From Oscillospiraceae bacterium (GTDB lineage Bacteria > Bacillota > Clostridia > Oscillospirales > Ruminococcaceae): 37,729 nt of DNA. The notes under the pieces were generated by a model. The model was not told the origin of the DNA and ran no database searches. It was given only the letters and a program-made list of their open reading frames with translations. Position 1 is the stretch's first letter. Each line of letters begins with the position of its first letter. The position numbers and the translations under genes were made by a program. Shown here in pieces: positions 20,378 to 27,443 of the stretch. Location: NCBI GenBank assembly GCA_009781425.1, contig WQYC01000027.1:1-37729 (forward strand), read 5' to 3'.

Positions 20378-21829
20378 TTATATGCAACACACACGGCAAC
20401 ATCTATGATGATACCAATCGTTACAGCAAAGTTTATCGTAACAACTATTACATCCACAATCACAAAAATTGCGAATCTTTACATAATCATAATTTCTCGT
20501 TTCGACAATTTTATAACCATTAGAATCTAAATCACCCATATGTTTATCGCTCGGGTGTCCATAATCGTTTTTTCCATAAGATACAACGGCAAACTTGTCA
20601 GTATTTCCACTTGATGAGTAGTACGACGGACAACAATTTGGGACTTTCATTTTTGCCCCATGGTGAGGTACGACGACGTAGTTGTATGCTACATTGTCAA
20701 TATTAATGCTTGATGGGAGAAAACTATATTCACAATCTCCAGATAACAGAATTGTTTTTTCATCAGTAGTTAGCGTGATAATCAAACCACGGTTATTCTG
20801 AGAGTTTGCTGCGCCATTGCCATGCCACAACTCAAAAGATTTATCCTTAAAAATTCGTTTGCCAACATAGTCTGCGTCAACTAAGAGTAGTTTTTCTTTC
20901 TTATGCAAATAAGCTGCAAGTCTGCTCGCTCCTACGGTTTTTGTAGTAAACACATTAAGATTAGGGGCAATCCAAGATTTGTTAAACACATCATCATCTA
21001 ACAAGCACACCCCCATAACATGGTCTAAATCCCAATGCGAGAGAATAATGACATCAGGCTCAAAATGCGAAAAATATCTATCACGCATATATTCAACTCT
21101 ATATTTATCATCCCACTCGCTTGGTTTGGTGCTGTATCCAACATCAAACAAAAATTTTGAGTTTTTCGTTGAACTATTTTTTCCTTCTATGTAGACACAA
21201 TTACCTTGTCCCACATTATAAATTTTAACGCTGTAATCGCATTGAAAGCCTATATATTTTAATACAGAATTTATTTTTTTGTTTTCAGCGATTGCTCTTT
21301 CTGTATCTAATATATGACCAACATCTAAGTGTTGTGCAGTGTCGGTAAATACCAATGTCATCTCTCTTCTTTGAAAAGGGCTGGCACTAAATATTACATC
21401 ACCGTCTAAACGTAAATACCTATCAGAATCCTCTTTTGTTGGAGAAAAGCGACATTCAAACCAAAGGTTTTTGCCAATATTGGCACCACACCTGTCCATA
21501 AAGGCTTTAATTTTCCCAATATTTTCATGGGTAATTTCGACAATAAATTCATAGAAATAAGGAGTGTATTCACCATATTCCTCTGTGTTGTATTTCCGAT
21601 AGTTATTATTGTAACCGTAATCGTCAAAAAAAGTTCTATCTGCCTCAATCATGGCATCGTTAATCAATGATATGTGAATATCAAATCTCTCATCTGTTAC
21701 CTTTTTAAGCAAATTCCATATATTCTCAATGTCTACATTAAACTTTGCATACAGCCTTTTTTCGCCATCTTTATTGAATGGATATGCTTTTAAAGTTTTG
21801 GCACTAAGTTTTCTTTCAGTTTCTTTCAT
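20378..21829 (-). CDS. Metallo-beta-lactamase-fold protein (ComEC-like) with Cys-rich tail
   Basis: I take the ATG at 21829 (GAGGT site) over a TTG 13 codons upstream, giving 483 residues. After a 195-residue N-terminal domain of unknown type comes VKIYNVGQGNCVYIE, the start of ComEC/Rec2-type metallo-hydrolases. Metal ligands follow: HWDLDH (265-270), LLSGDCE (363-369), VPHHGAK (388-394) and SYGKNDYGHPS (417-427). The first motif has HxDxDH instead of the usual HxHxDH. The last 29 residues contain ten cysteines plus two histidines, a possible metal-binding tail. No membrane helices are visible, so it is a soluble hydrolase, perhaps a nuclease. It is flanked by a strong terminator. Confidence 0.75.
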   Translation of the reverse strand: MKETERKLSAKTLKAYPFNKDGEKRLYAKFNVDIENIWNLLKKVTDERFDIHISLINDAMIEADRTFFDDYGYNNNYRKYNTEEYGEYTPYFYEFIVEITHENIGKIKAFMDRCGANIGKNLWFECRFSPTKEDSDRYLRLDGDVIFSASPFQRREMTLVFTDTAQHLDVGHILDTERAIAENKKINSVLKYIGFQCDYSVKIYNVGQGNCVYIEGKNSSTKNSKFLFDVGYSTKPSEWDDKYRVEYMRDRYFSHFEPDVIILSHWDLDHVMGVCLLDDDVFNKSWIAPNLNVFTTKTVGASRLAAYLHKKEKLLLVDADYVGKRIFKDKSFELWHGNGAANSQNNRGLIITLTTDEKTILLSGDCEYSFLPSSINIDNVAYNYVVVPHHGAKMKVPNCCPSYYSSSGNTDKFAVVSYGKNDYGHPSDKHMGDLDSNGYKIVETRNYDYVKIRNFCDCGCNSCYDKLCCNDWYHHRCCRVCCI

Positions 21830-22003
21830 ATTTACCTCTTCAATATTTGTATAAAATTTACTCTTCAAACTTGGCTACTTAATATTATACAGCGTTTCGA
21901 CAATTTTTTCAATACCTTGTCCCAACATTTTCAAATATTTTTTATAACTCCTCACAACCCCGCATAAACTCAAACAACCCCTACTATCATGGAGGACGTG
22001 TCA

Positions 22004-22216
22004 ATGCCATTTTTCAACCTATTCAAGTCAAAAACTGCCAACAACAGCCTGTCGCTCTCGCAGACTTTCTCATTCGGGAAATCCGCTTCGGGGGTGGACG
22101 TGACCGAGCGGACAGCATTGAACGTATCGGCAGTCTATTCCTATTCCTATTCCTATTCCTATTCCTATTTCTACACCCCACCCACCTTCAAATTATTCAT
22201 AAACTCTATATTATAA
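22004..22216 (+). pseudogene. Phage portal protein N-terminal fragment
   Basis: The ATG at 22004 has GGAGG upstream and opens a 70-codon frame reading MPFFNLFKSK, then SGVDVTERTALNVSAVYSY. The stretch VTxxTALxVSAVYxC is the N-terminus of HK97-type portal proteins, the dodecameric ring through which phages package DNA. Where the family would continue with CVRxISE, the frame runs into six TATTCC hexamers that encode Ser-Tyr repeats, then a short tail and stop. It is therefore a degraded prophage remnant on the island; no other phage structural genes are near. Confidence 0.6.
22143..22179. repeat. TATTCC hexamer tandem repeat
   Basis: About six copies of TATTCC in a row inside the portal fragment, encoding alternating Ser and Tyr. 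It is a simple-sequence tract of the kind that changes length by slippage. Confidence 0.85.
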
Positions 22217-22224
22217 ACAAAAAA

Positions 22225-22242
22225 AAGGGCGACGTCGCCCTT
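22225..22242 (-). terminator. Rho-independent terminator after the methylase-like gene
   Basis: On the minus strand AAGGGCGAC/GTCGCCCTT, a perfect palindrome right after the stop codon, is followed by TTTTTTTT. It is a textbook terminator for the resolvase to methylase-like unit. Confidence 0.9.
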
Positions 22243-22243
22243 G

Positions 22244-23026
22244 TTATGCTTTTTCGATTTTTATAGAATCCATGAGCCTCCCCACGTTTAACCACCCCCT
22301 CCTCCACTCCCACTCCCGTCTAAAGTACATCGGCGTGAACCAAATATCCGAACCATTATTCGCTACAGGGAAAAGCACATGACCCAAAGCGGGCTGAGTA
22401 AAGGTATTCCCAACAATCACATACCCCGCACAACCGAGCAAACTCAGTTGAATAAAACACATTCGCGCCACCACCGGGTCAATGTCCTGCCCGACAAACA
22501 GCACGTCTGTCTGATAATTAACGCCGCTCTCGATTGCGTTCTGCGCGTAGGCAATCAGCATTACCCCACTCCCACAAGCGCAATCATTCACGGATATATA
22601 GCCACTTTCTTTAATCTGCTCTGCCGGATTATCCCCCGCCATTTTCGCCATCATCAAGGCAACCTCATACGGCGTAAAATACTGCCCGCGCCAATGATTC
22701 CCAAGCCCCATTTCCATGTACATACTTCCTAATACGTCTGCGAACCCCTCCTGCTCGAAAGCTAAGACAATCTCCGCAAACATCGTCGGGAATAATTCAA
22801 TTAATTCTTTTGGATAGCGTTTAATCCTCCGCAGATACTCCTCCTCCCGTGCCTGAACCCACTGACACGGCTGCGCTAAAGCCGCCGCGCAGAAGTACAT
22901 CAAATCGTCCCAGACCTGCCAGACATTGAATTGATTTTCAAATTTATCAAACAGCTTCATCAGCGCGGTGCGGTGTTCCTGTCCAACTTTTTGTGTAATA
23001 CCCTTTCTCAAATCCTCACCTCTCAT
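22244..23026 (-). CDS. N-6 DNA methylase-like protein, catalytic motif not seen
   Basis: This 260-residue protein resembles the SAM-binding half of type I restriction M subunits. GQYFTPYEVALMMAKM (about 113-128) and the SAM motif NDCACGSGVMLIAYAQ (about 150-165) are clear, and a GQDIDP-type acidic loop follows. The usual NPPY/F catalytic motif should come next, but the matching place reads VGNTFTQPAL, so methyl transfer to adenine is doubtful. Short proteins of this kind are common on clostridial conjugative elements. The start overlaps the end of the upstream gene region with only a weak ribosome site. It is the last gene before the terminator. Confidence 0.65.
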   Translation of the reverse strand: MRGEDLRKGITQKVGQEHRTALMKLFDKFENQFNVWQVWDDLMYFCAAALAQPCQWVQAREEEYLRRIKRYPKELIELFPTMFAEIVLAFEQEGFADVLGSMYMEMGLGNHWRGQYFTPYEVALMMAKMAGDNPAEQIKESGYISVNDCACGSGVMLIAYAQNAIESGVNYQTDVLFVGQDIDPVVARMCFIQLSLLGCAGYVIVGNTFTQPALGHVLFPVANNGSDIWFTPMYFRREWEWRRGWLNVGRLMDSIKIEKA

Positions 23027-23028
23027 TC

Positions 23029-23628
23029 TTATGCATACTCGTAAACCTCGAGCTTAAACCGCTCCAAATGCTTGTTTAGGCTTTCGAGGTTGTCGGCTTT
23101 AAACCCGAAATCCTTGAAATCTTTCATGACTTCATCGAAAGAATCATAATAATGCGTATGTTCGCTTAAAGCTTTCAACCGCTCGCCGAACTCCGCCAAA
23201 GTATCATTGTCAAGCTCCAAATCCTCGATTTCAAAGTAGTCAAGCAGATAACGGTCAGTGAAGAATCTGCCTTCAACATCGGTGTTTACGTAGATTCCCA
23301 TGCCGGGTTCTTCTGCGATGTAAACATAGGAGAGTCCATACTTCTCAGCCATTTTATCCCACACCTGCGGCAGAGGCTCCCATGCAGTTTCCATGCTGAT
23401 GAGTACATGGTCGCTGTGTAATTCGCAGTTTGCGAAGAAGCCGCGGCAGTAAATCTCATTTGTGTCAATCTTGTTTTCCGTCAAGTAATTCCCGACCCAA
23501 TCCGAATGACTGCCATTCACATCTTTAAAATCCATATACTTGCTGACATCAGTATAGAAGGCTTCCAGCAGGCAGTTCCCGCTGTCTTCCTGATAGAAAG
23601 CAATAGAATTGCTACACCAATTCGGCAT
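23029..23628 (-). CDS. Api92-like (DUF1281-type) protein
   Basis: The 199-residue protein begins MPNWCSNSIAFYQ, the signature start of the Api92-like family found on phages, plasmids and conjugative elements. The centre (TAWEPLPQVWDKMAEKYGLSYVYIAEEPGMG) also fits that family, whose members have a ferredoxin-like fold and no known biochemical function. It overlaps the upstream gene by 17 bases and is 2 bases from the methylase-like gene, so the set forms one operon. I infer only an element-housekeeping role. Confidence 0.65.
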   Translation of the reverse strand: MPNWCSNSIAFYQEDSGNCLLEAFYTDVSKYMDFKDVNGSHSDWVGNYLTENKIDTNEIYCRGFFANCELHSDHVLISMETAWEPLPQVWDKMAEKYGLSYVYIAEEPGMGIYVNTDVEGRFFTDRYLLDYFEIEDLELDNDTLAEFGERLKALSEHTHYYDSFDEVMKDFKDFGFKADNLESLNKHLERFKLEVYEYA

Positions 23629-24127
23629 TGTCAGCCTCCTCCCATTTTTCAGTTATATTCGCTTTATCAAAAGCTACAGGTTTCAATCCCGTCTCCATTT
23701 TATAAAAGAACATCTGCCTTATGCCGTCATCGAATTCAATCACCTCGTAAAGAGAGAGAACGCGACCATCGAACCCGGTGGATATTTGCTTCGTTAATTC
23801 CTCTAAAGTCATTGAACACTGAGTTTCATAGCACAGCTTATACCGATGCGCTGATGGGAAATTCATGTTAAAAGTAACATGAAACAAATGACTTTGCATA
23901 TTTTTGAATTTATATATCCTCAGCATTGGCGGCCGAAGCTGACGCGAACACCAAGCCGGGATAATTCTCTTAGGGTCGCTGTGAGAAAACCGTGTTGCAT
24001 TCTTACCAAATAAGCAGTATCTTTGGTTATAGGTCATCATGATTCCTTGCTTTTTAAGCGGCTCGGCTGTTCCATGTATATAATAAAACTCACAGTCCGA
24101 GCATTTACTTCTTGAAATTGTTTTCAC
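23612..24127 (-). CDS. Hypothetical Cys-containing mobile-element protein
   Basis: I do not recognise a function. The 171-residue protein has CSDCEFYY (8-15), YCLFG and PAWCSRQLRPP, a pattern of spaced cysteines that could bind zinc, followed by a mixed alpha/beta C-terminal part (MTLEELTKQISTGFDGRVLSLYEV). It starts with ATGA overlapping the resolvase stop codon and its end overlaps the Api92-like gene, which indicates translational coupling. Confidence 0.55.
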   Translation of the reverse strand: MKTISRSKCSDCEFYYIHGTAEPLKKQGIMMTYNQRYCLFGKNATRFSHSDPKRIIPAWCSRQLRPPMLRIYKFKNMQSHLFHVTFNMNFPSAHRYKLCYETQCSMTLEELTKQISTGFDGRVLSLYEVIEFDDGIRQMFFYKMETGLKPVAFDKANITEKWEEADNAELV

Positions 24128-24684
24128 GCTCCCGCTTTCCTTTCGTTAATAAAGTTATAGAGCGTCGATTTCGATATGCCGCAGCTCTTACAGGTTTCAT
24201 CAACCGAAAAGCCGCCATCATACATCTTCAACGCTCTGTCAATCTGCTCTTGGCTTGTTTTGGGTCTGCCGCCGACTCTGCCGCGCGCCCGTGCCGCCGC
24301 AAGACCCTCCCGAGTACGCTGAGCTGTCAAGTCAGCCTCAAACTGTGAAAGTCCTGCGAATATCGTCATCATCAGCGCACCCTGCGGGGTTGTGGTATCA
24401 AGCCAGGTTTCCTTCAAACTCCGAATATCAGCACCTTTGGCTTTAATCATGTCCACGATTGCGAATAGGTCTTTGGTACTGCGGCTGAGTCTTGTCAGCT
24501 CGGAAATAACCACAACATCACCCGCACGAAGCTGTTCAATCATCTTCATCAGCTCGGGGCGGTCGGATTTTCTTCCGGTGACTTTCTCGGTGAACAGTTT
24601 TTCTGCACCGACGGTTTTCAAGGCATCAATCTGTCTGTCGAGATTTTGGTCGGCAGTTGATACTCGAGCGTAGCCTGCAATCAT
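24124..24684 (-). CDS. Serine recombinase (resolvase/invertase family)
   Basis: The 186-residue protein starts at the ATG at 24684 (GGAGG upstream) as MIAGYARVSTADQNLDRQ, placing the catalytic Ser at residue 9. The catalytic domain continues with ELTRLSRSTKDL and the long E-helix region (LSQFEADLTAQRTREGLAAARARG). The C-terminal GGRPKTSQ...SVDETCKSCGISKSTLYNFI is the usual Hin-like helix-turn-helix. It should resolve multimers or invert DNA between paired sites. Three GTAC-centred words in its upstream region are candidate sites. It heads the operon ending at the terminator at 22225. Confidence 0.92.
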   Translation of the reverse strand: MIAGYARVSTADQNLDRQIDALKTVGAEKLFTEKVTGRKSDRPELMKMIEQLRAGDVVVISELTRLSRSTKDLFAIVDMIKAKGADIRSLKETWLDTTTPQGALMMTIFAGLSQFEADLTAQRTREGLAAARARGRVGGRPKTSQEQIDRALKMYDGGFSVDETCKSCGISKSTLYNFINERKAGA

Positions 24685-24710
24685 AAATAAAACCTCCAAT
24701 AAACGCTGAA

Positions 24711-24745
24711 TGTACAGCATTTTTGTACTTTGATATTTGTACGAG
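24711..24745. promoter_or_regulatory. GTAC-spaced sites upstream of the resolvase
   Basis: TGTAC words at 24711, 24724 and 24738 are spaced 13-14 bases apart, two of them in a partly palindromic arrangement. Their position just upstream of the resolvase start fits an autoregulatory or recombination (res-like) site. A weak promoter (TTGATT/TACAAA on the minus strand) overlaps. Confidence 0.3.
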
Positions 24746-24853
24746 TTTTTTTACTTGAAAATCAAGTTTTTGCACCGATAATTGGAAACAACTAAAGTTT
24801 CAAAATAACGTCCGTTTGTTGCACTGTTAAATATCCCAATCCTCAAAGAAAAT

Positions 24854-24934
24854 GAGCTGATGGAAGGATGGAGGTCGGCTCCGTATTTCGTTTGTAAACG
24901 AATACGGAAGAGACCGGTATCCTGTAATCAGCTC
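24854..24934 (-). terminator. Long interrupted hairpin, probable terminator of the RT unit
   Basis: GAGCTGAT (24854-24861) and ATCAGCTC (24927-24934) close a long stem that continues, with symmetric internal loops, through GGAT/ATCC, GGTC/GACC and a TCCGTATT.../...AATACGGA helix. On the minus strand it is followed by ATTTTCTTT. It overlaps the closing stem of structured element A, so the two structures exclude each other. Confidence 0.6.
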
Positions 24935-25083
24935 GTTGAATTGTCAGAAGAAGCAAATCGGGAGGAGACCCGTTGGGCTTCAGCCCTAAGGGTCTCCGGT
25001 GGATTTGCGAATTGCTGCCAAGGTCAATACGCCGGGTCAAACCACGGCGCACTTGCTGCGAAAACAAGTTATGCATTAGGATA
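24918..25083 (-). ncRNA. Retron-like structured element A
   Basis: Read on the minus strand the 166-base element has a closing stem TATCCT-AAT/ATTACAGGATA (25075-25083 with 24918-24928, two-base bulge). Inside it come hairpin P2 ACTTG/CAAGT (25051-25069), hairpin P3 GCCG/CGGC with loop GTGGTTTGACC (25031-25048), a 20-base linker and a long arm P4 (24953-25008) made of GCAAATC/GATTTGC, GGAGACCC/GGGTCTCC and GGGCT/AGCCC. This order of closing stem, two short hairpins and one long hairpin is that of retron msr-msd RNA. No convincing protein is encoded. The assignment as RNA is inference. Confidence 0.5.
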
Positions 25084-25096
25084 TTTTTGATTTCCC

Positions 25097-25373
25097 TGTA
25101 ATCTACGTTACGTCGAAGGAGATGAGCGCGGCGTATTAACCGCAGCGGATACCTGAACACGAGGCAAATGTCAATAACTTTTCTGGTAAATTATTAACAT
25201 CAATTCATGAAAACCCCGATGCGCTCTACATCTTCACCGCCGACTCCCGCGACCGAACCTGCACTTGAGCCTCCGGTCTGGCTCCCGTCGCCTGCGCCCG
25301 CGTCCCCTTTCAACTGACTTTTTGCTACTTCAGCGAATCGCCTGAAGCGTTTGTTGCCAAACAATTCATTACA
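25097..25373 (-). ncRNA. Retron-like structured element B
   Basis: This 277-base element starts 7 bases after the RT stop codon. Ends TGTAAT (25097-25102) and ATTACA (25368-25373) pair; P2 is GTTTG-TTGC-CAAAC (25349-25362) and P3 is CTTCAG/CTGAAG (25328-25347). After P3 comes GAAGTAGCAAAAAGTCAG, almost the same as in element C, and then a long GC-rich arm with GAGCGC/GCGCTC closing a large branched loop. It sits in tandem with element A, 14 bases apart. It could be a mobile structured repeat rather than an RNA partner of the RT. Confidence 0.5.
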
Positions 25374-25379
25374 TAAGAA

Positions 25380-26534
25380 TCATGCGGATAAATCCGCTTT
25401 AATACACGCTTCTATGCCTACGCCGTGCTTCTCGCCGCACTGTTTAATGAGATAGTTGATATAATCCCGCTCGACCATTCGGTAGTACGAAATCAACCCG
25501 CCGAGAACCTGAATATCGTGCAGTTCCCAGCCTCGTCCCGATTTTCTGTCGCGGATGTAATTATCGAGCATTGCTTTAAATTCTTTCTTGCGTTTATGCC
25601 CGACAGTGATTTGGTTATTGCCGTTCAGCATTAATCCGAGATTCCAGTTTCGTCCGGCTGCAGAACCGTAACGGGTTTTGGCAGTGTTAATCGAAAACGG
25701 GGCATTAAATTCCGAAAGCGTGTCAATTACGAACTGCTGAACTTTCTCTTTATCAAAATCAATCTTGCAGGAAATCAATAAATCATCGGCATAGCGCGTG
25801 TAAACAAACCTTCGGCTGTCGAAGCTTCTGAGCGAATTACTCAGCTTATGGTCAACCGCAATCATCATCAGATTCGTCAGGAACGGGCTGATGGGCGTAC
25901 CCTGCGGCAAGCCGTTGTTCAAGAAGCAAAGACTCAAAGCCCGCTTCAGTTCACCCGCTCCCACTTGGGAGCTACCCTCCCGGCTTTTTACAATTTCGCT
26001 GAACGGAAACAACTGCGAAAGCATGGCAAATACAAACTTCTGTGTCGTGCTTCCGAAGAAGTTCGAGAAATCAAGTTTCAAAAACCACTTGCTTTCGTTG
26101 CGCTGATGGCGTTTAAGCGCATCGATTGTACTGCGACCTTTGACGTAGGCGAAAGCTGTTGTGTGATAGAGCGCGAACATATTAATCTCGAACAGGGTCT
26201 TGAGTTCCCGCAGTGCTGTCATCAGCTCCGGCAAAGGTGCATCAATTCGACGTAAACCGCCGCTACTTTTGGGAATGTGAAACGAGTGGTACAACGATTT
26301 TCTGCTTTGCACGAATAGTGATTCTTTAGAAGTGTTGAACGCTTTTAAAGCCGCAATCATATTGTCTACATCTGTATTTTCCAACAACCTCTGATTCGGC
26401 TGTTCCACGAAATATGTGCGCGTGTTCGTGATGTTTGGCTGAACATATTTGCTCAGGTCGTCAACGCCTGCAATCGCTTCCTCAAAGGACATTTGACGGT
26501 ATACGGGCGGTTGTTTGATTGTGATATATGGCAT
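25380..26534 (-). CDS. Retron-clade reverse transcriptase
   Basis: The 384-residue protein is an RNA-directed DNA polymerase with the seven RT blocks and no maturase, endonuclease or integrase domain. Seen directly: KSSGGLRRIDAP (93-100 region), FAYVKGRSTIDALKRH (128-143, the place of the retron NAxxH motif, here DALKRH), catalytic LKLDFSNFF (152-160), GLPQGTPISP (208-217) and RYADD (247-251). It also has NLGLMLNG...ITVGHKRKKEFKAML (298-322, the place of the VTG region). The QGxxxSP motif argues against diversity-generating RTs. The ATG has GGAGG upstream. It follows the DUF3990 gene after a hairpin, with structured elements B and A just downstream. No msr-msd lies immediately upstream, where retrons usually have it. 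Confidence 0.85.
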   Translation of the reverse strand: MPYITIKQPPVYRQMSFEEAIAGVDDLSKYVQPNITNTRTYFVEQPNQRLLENTDVDNMIAALKAFNTSKESLFVQSRKSLYHSFHIPKSSGGLRRIDAPLPELMTALRELKTLFEINMFALYHTTAFAYVKGRSTIDALKRHQRNESKWFLKLDFSNFFGSTTQKFVFAMLSQLFPFSEIVKSREGSSQVGAGELKRALSLCFLNNGLPQGTPISPFLTNLMMIAVDHKLSNSLRSFDSRRFVYTRYADDLLISCKIDFDKEKVQQFVIDTLSEFNAPFSINTAKTRYGSAAGRNWNLGLMLNGNNQITVGHKRKKEFKAMLDNYIRDRKSGRGWELHDIQVLGGLISYYRMVERDYINYLIKQCGEKHGVGIEACIKADLSA

Positions 26535-26558
26535 AAATCCTCCTTTTTGAATAGTAGA

Positions 26559-26591
26559 ACCCCGCTACACTTGAAATAAGTGTAACGGGGT
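26559..26591 (-). terminator. Hairpin between the DUF3990 gene and the RT gene
   Basis: ACCCCG-TACACTT and its complement form a 13-14 base stem with a five-base loop in the 77-base gap. The minus-strand run-out TCTACTATTC has few T, so it is more likely an attenuator or processing site than a full stop. It would lower RT expression relative to the gene pair upstream. Confidence 0.6.
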
Positions 26592-26611
26592 ATTTGTAAA
26601 ACTATAAATAA

Positions 26612-27139
26612 CTATGACTCTAATTGTTTCCACTCGTCGCCAACCAATTGCCAATACTTTAAGACTTTTATGTATTCAAGCGACAACGGCGTGTGCAAAC
26701 TAAGCTGAAACACATCGGGGACGGTCTTGATTTGCTTCAAGGCTTCCTCCCATCCGATTTCTTCCTTAACAAATGCCTCAATCGTATCTGCCGCCATATC
26801 GTTGGCGATGTGCCCGAACACCATATCGTGCGAATGTCGAGGCTCTGCGGTTTGAGATAAGTCCTTGCGGCGATTTAACTTGACAAATTCTAACCATTCC
26901 TTAGAAGGAGCATCAAACCGCAATAAATCTAATGCACCACCCGAAAACACGGCATCGTCCACTTCATAACATATAATGGTCGGTGCTTCGCCGTTCGGCG
27001 GGAATCTGTCCAACGCCCACGTTTTCGCCATTTCAAAGCTGCTTCCCAGATAGAAACCACGCCCAAAATCGGTACGTTTGTTACCACGTTTTAGGTTGAT
27101 TTTATCAATATATTTGTAGCCGCCGTGATACCAAAGCAT
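26612..27139 (-). CDS. DUF3990 protein, ADP-ribosyltransferase-like (candidate toxin/effector)
   Basis: The 175-residue protein begins MLWYHGGYKYIDK and continues RTDFGRGFYLGSSFEMAKTWA, the DUF3990 pattern. This resembles ADP-ribosyltransferases: His5 in YHGG, Tyr30 in FGRGFYLG and a late FQLSLHTPLSLEYI (Gln145), matching the H-Y-Q/E layout. The family has no settled reaction in my knowledge, so NAD-dependent modification is inference. It lies 3 bases after the DUF3791 gene and upstream of the RT. Such DUF3791/DUF3990 pairs look like toxin-antitoxin pairs; beside an RT it could be the effector arm of a retron-like system. Confidence 0.7.
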   Translation of the reverse strand: MLWYHGGYKYIDKINLKRGNKRTDFGRGFYLGSSFEMAKTWALDRFPPNGEAPTIICYEVDDAVFSGGALDLLRFDAPSKEWLEFVKLNRRKDLSQTAEPRHSHDMVFGHIANDMAADTIEAFVKEEIGWEEALKQIKTVPDVFQLSLHTPLSLEYIKVLKYWQLVGDEWKQLES

Positions 27140-27142
27140 AAA

Positions 27143-27370
27143 TTATGCCCCCTGCTGTTCTCTTAAAGTTCCCGACAATAACTCTCCCATATACTCATAA
27201 CCCTGCGTGTGGAATGAGCCGTAGCCGTTTAATGCCCACTCGACCAAACCGTGCTCGTTGAGCAGTTCTGCGGTATCTATAATGGGTTTGTTTAATTCTT
27301 CGGCTGTGTATTTGATGCACTTAACTAACCACATCGCTCTAACGCTTTCTGTATGATTGCTCAATTCCAT
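27143..27370 (-). CDS. DUF3791 protein (candidate antitoxin)
   Basis: This 75-residue all-helical protein (MELSNHTESVRAMWLVKCIK...) matches DUF3791, small proteins that are usually encoded next to DUF3990. It has a GGAGG site and its own consensus promoter, and precedes DUF3990 by 3 bases. By position it would bind or neutralise the DUF3990 protein; nothing in the sequence proves this. It is the first gene of the RT operon. Confidence 0.7.
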   Translation of the reverse strand: MELSNHTESVRAMWLVKCIKYTAEELNKPIIDTAELLNEHGLVEWALNGYGSFHTQGYEYMGELLSGTLREQQGA

Positions 27371-27398
27371 GATAGTACCTCCATGACTTATTGGTTAT

Positions 27399-27427
27399 AG
27401 TATACCCGATTTTCGTTGTTTTGTCAA
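27399..27427 (-). promoter_or_regulatory. Promoter of the DUF3791-DUF3990-RT operon
   Basis: On the minus strand a perfect TTGACA (27422-27427) and TATACT (27399-27404) with 17 bases between them, about 30 bases before the DUF3791 start codon. It starts just after the end of structured element C. Confidence 0.8.
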
Positions 27428-27443
27428 TATTGTTATGCAAGTC

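Noticed and set aside
25380-26534. Diversity-generating retroelement
   Set aside because: The RT has QGTPISP instead of the DGR-type motif ending in SQ, no Avd-like gene is near, and comparison of elements B and C does not show adenine-specific substitutions.
25380-26534. Group II intron-encoded protein
   Set aside because: There is no maturase X or endonuclease domain, and I see no domain V-type hairpin downstream.
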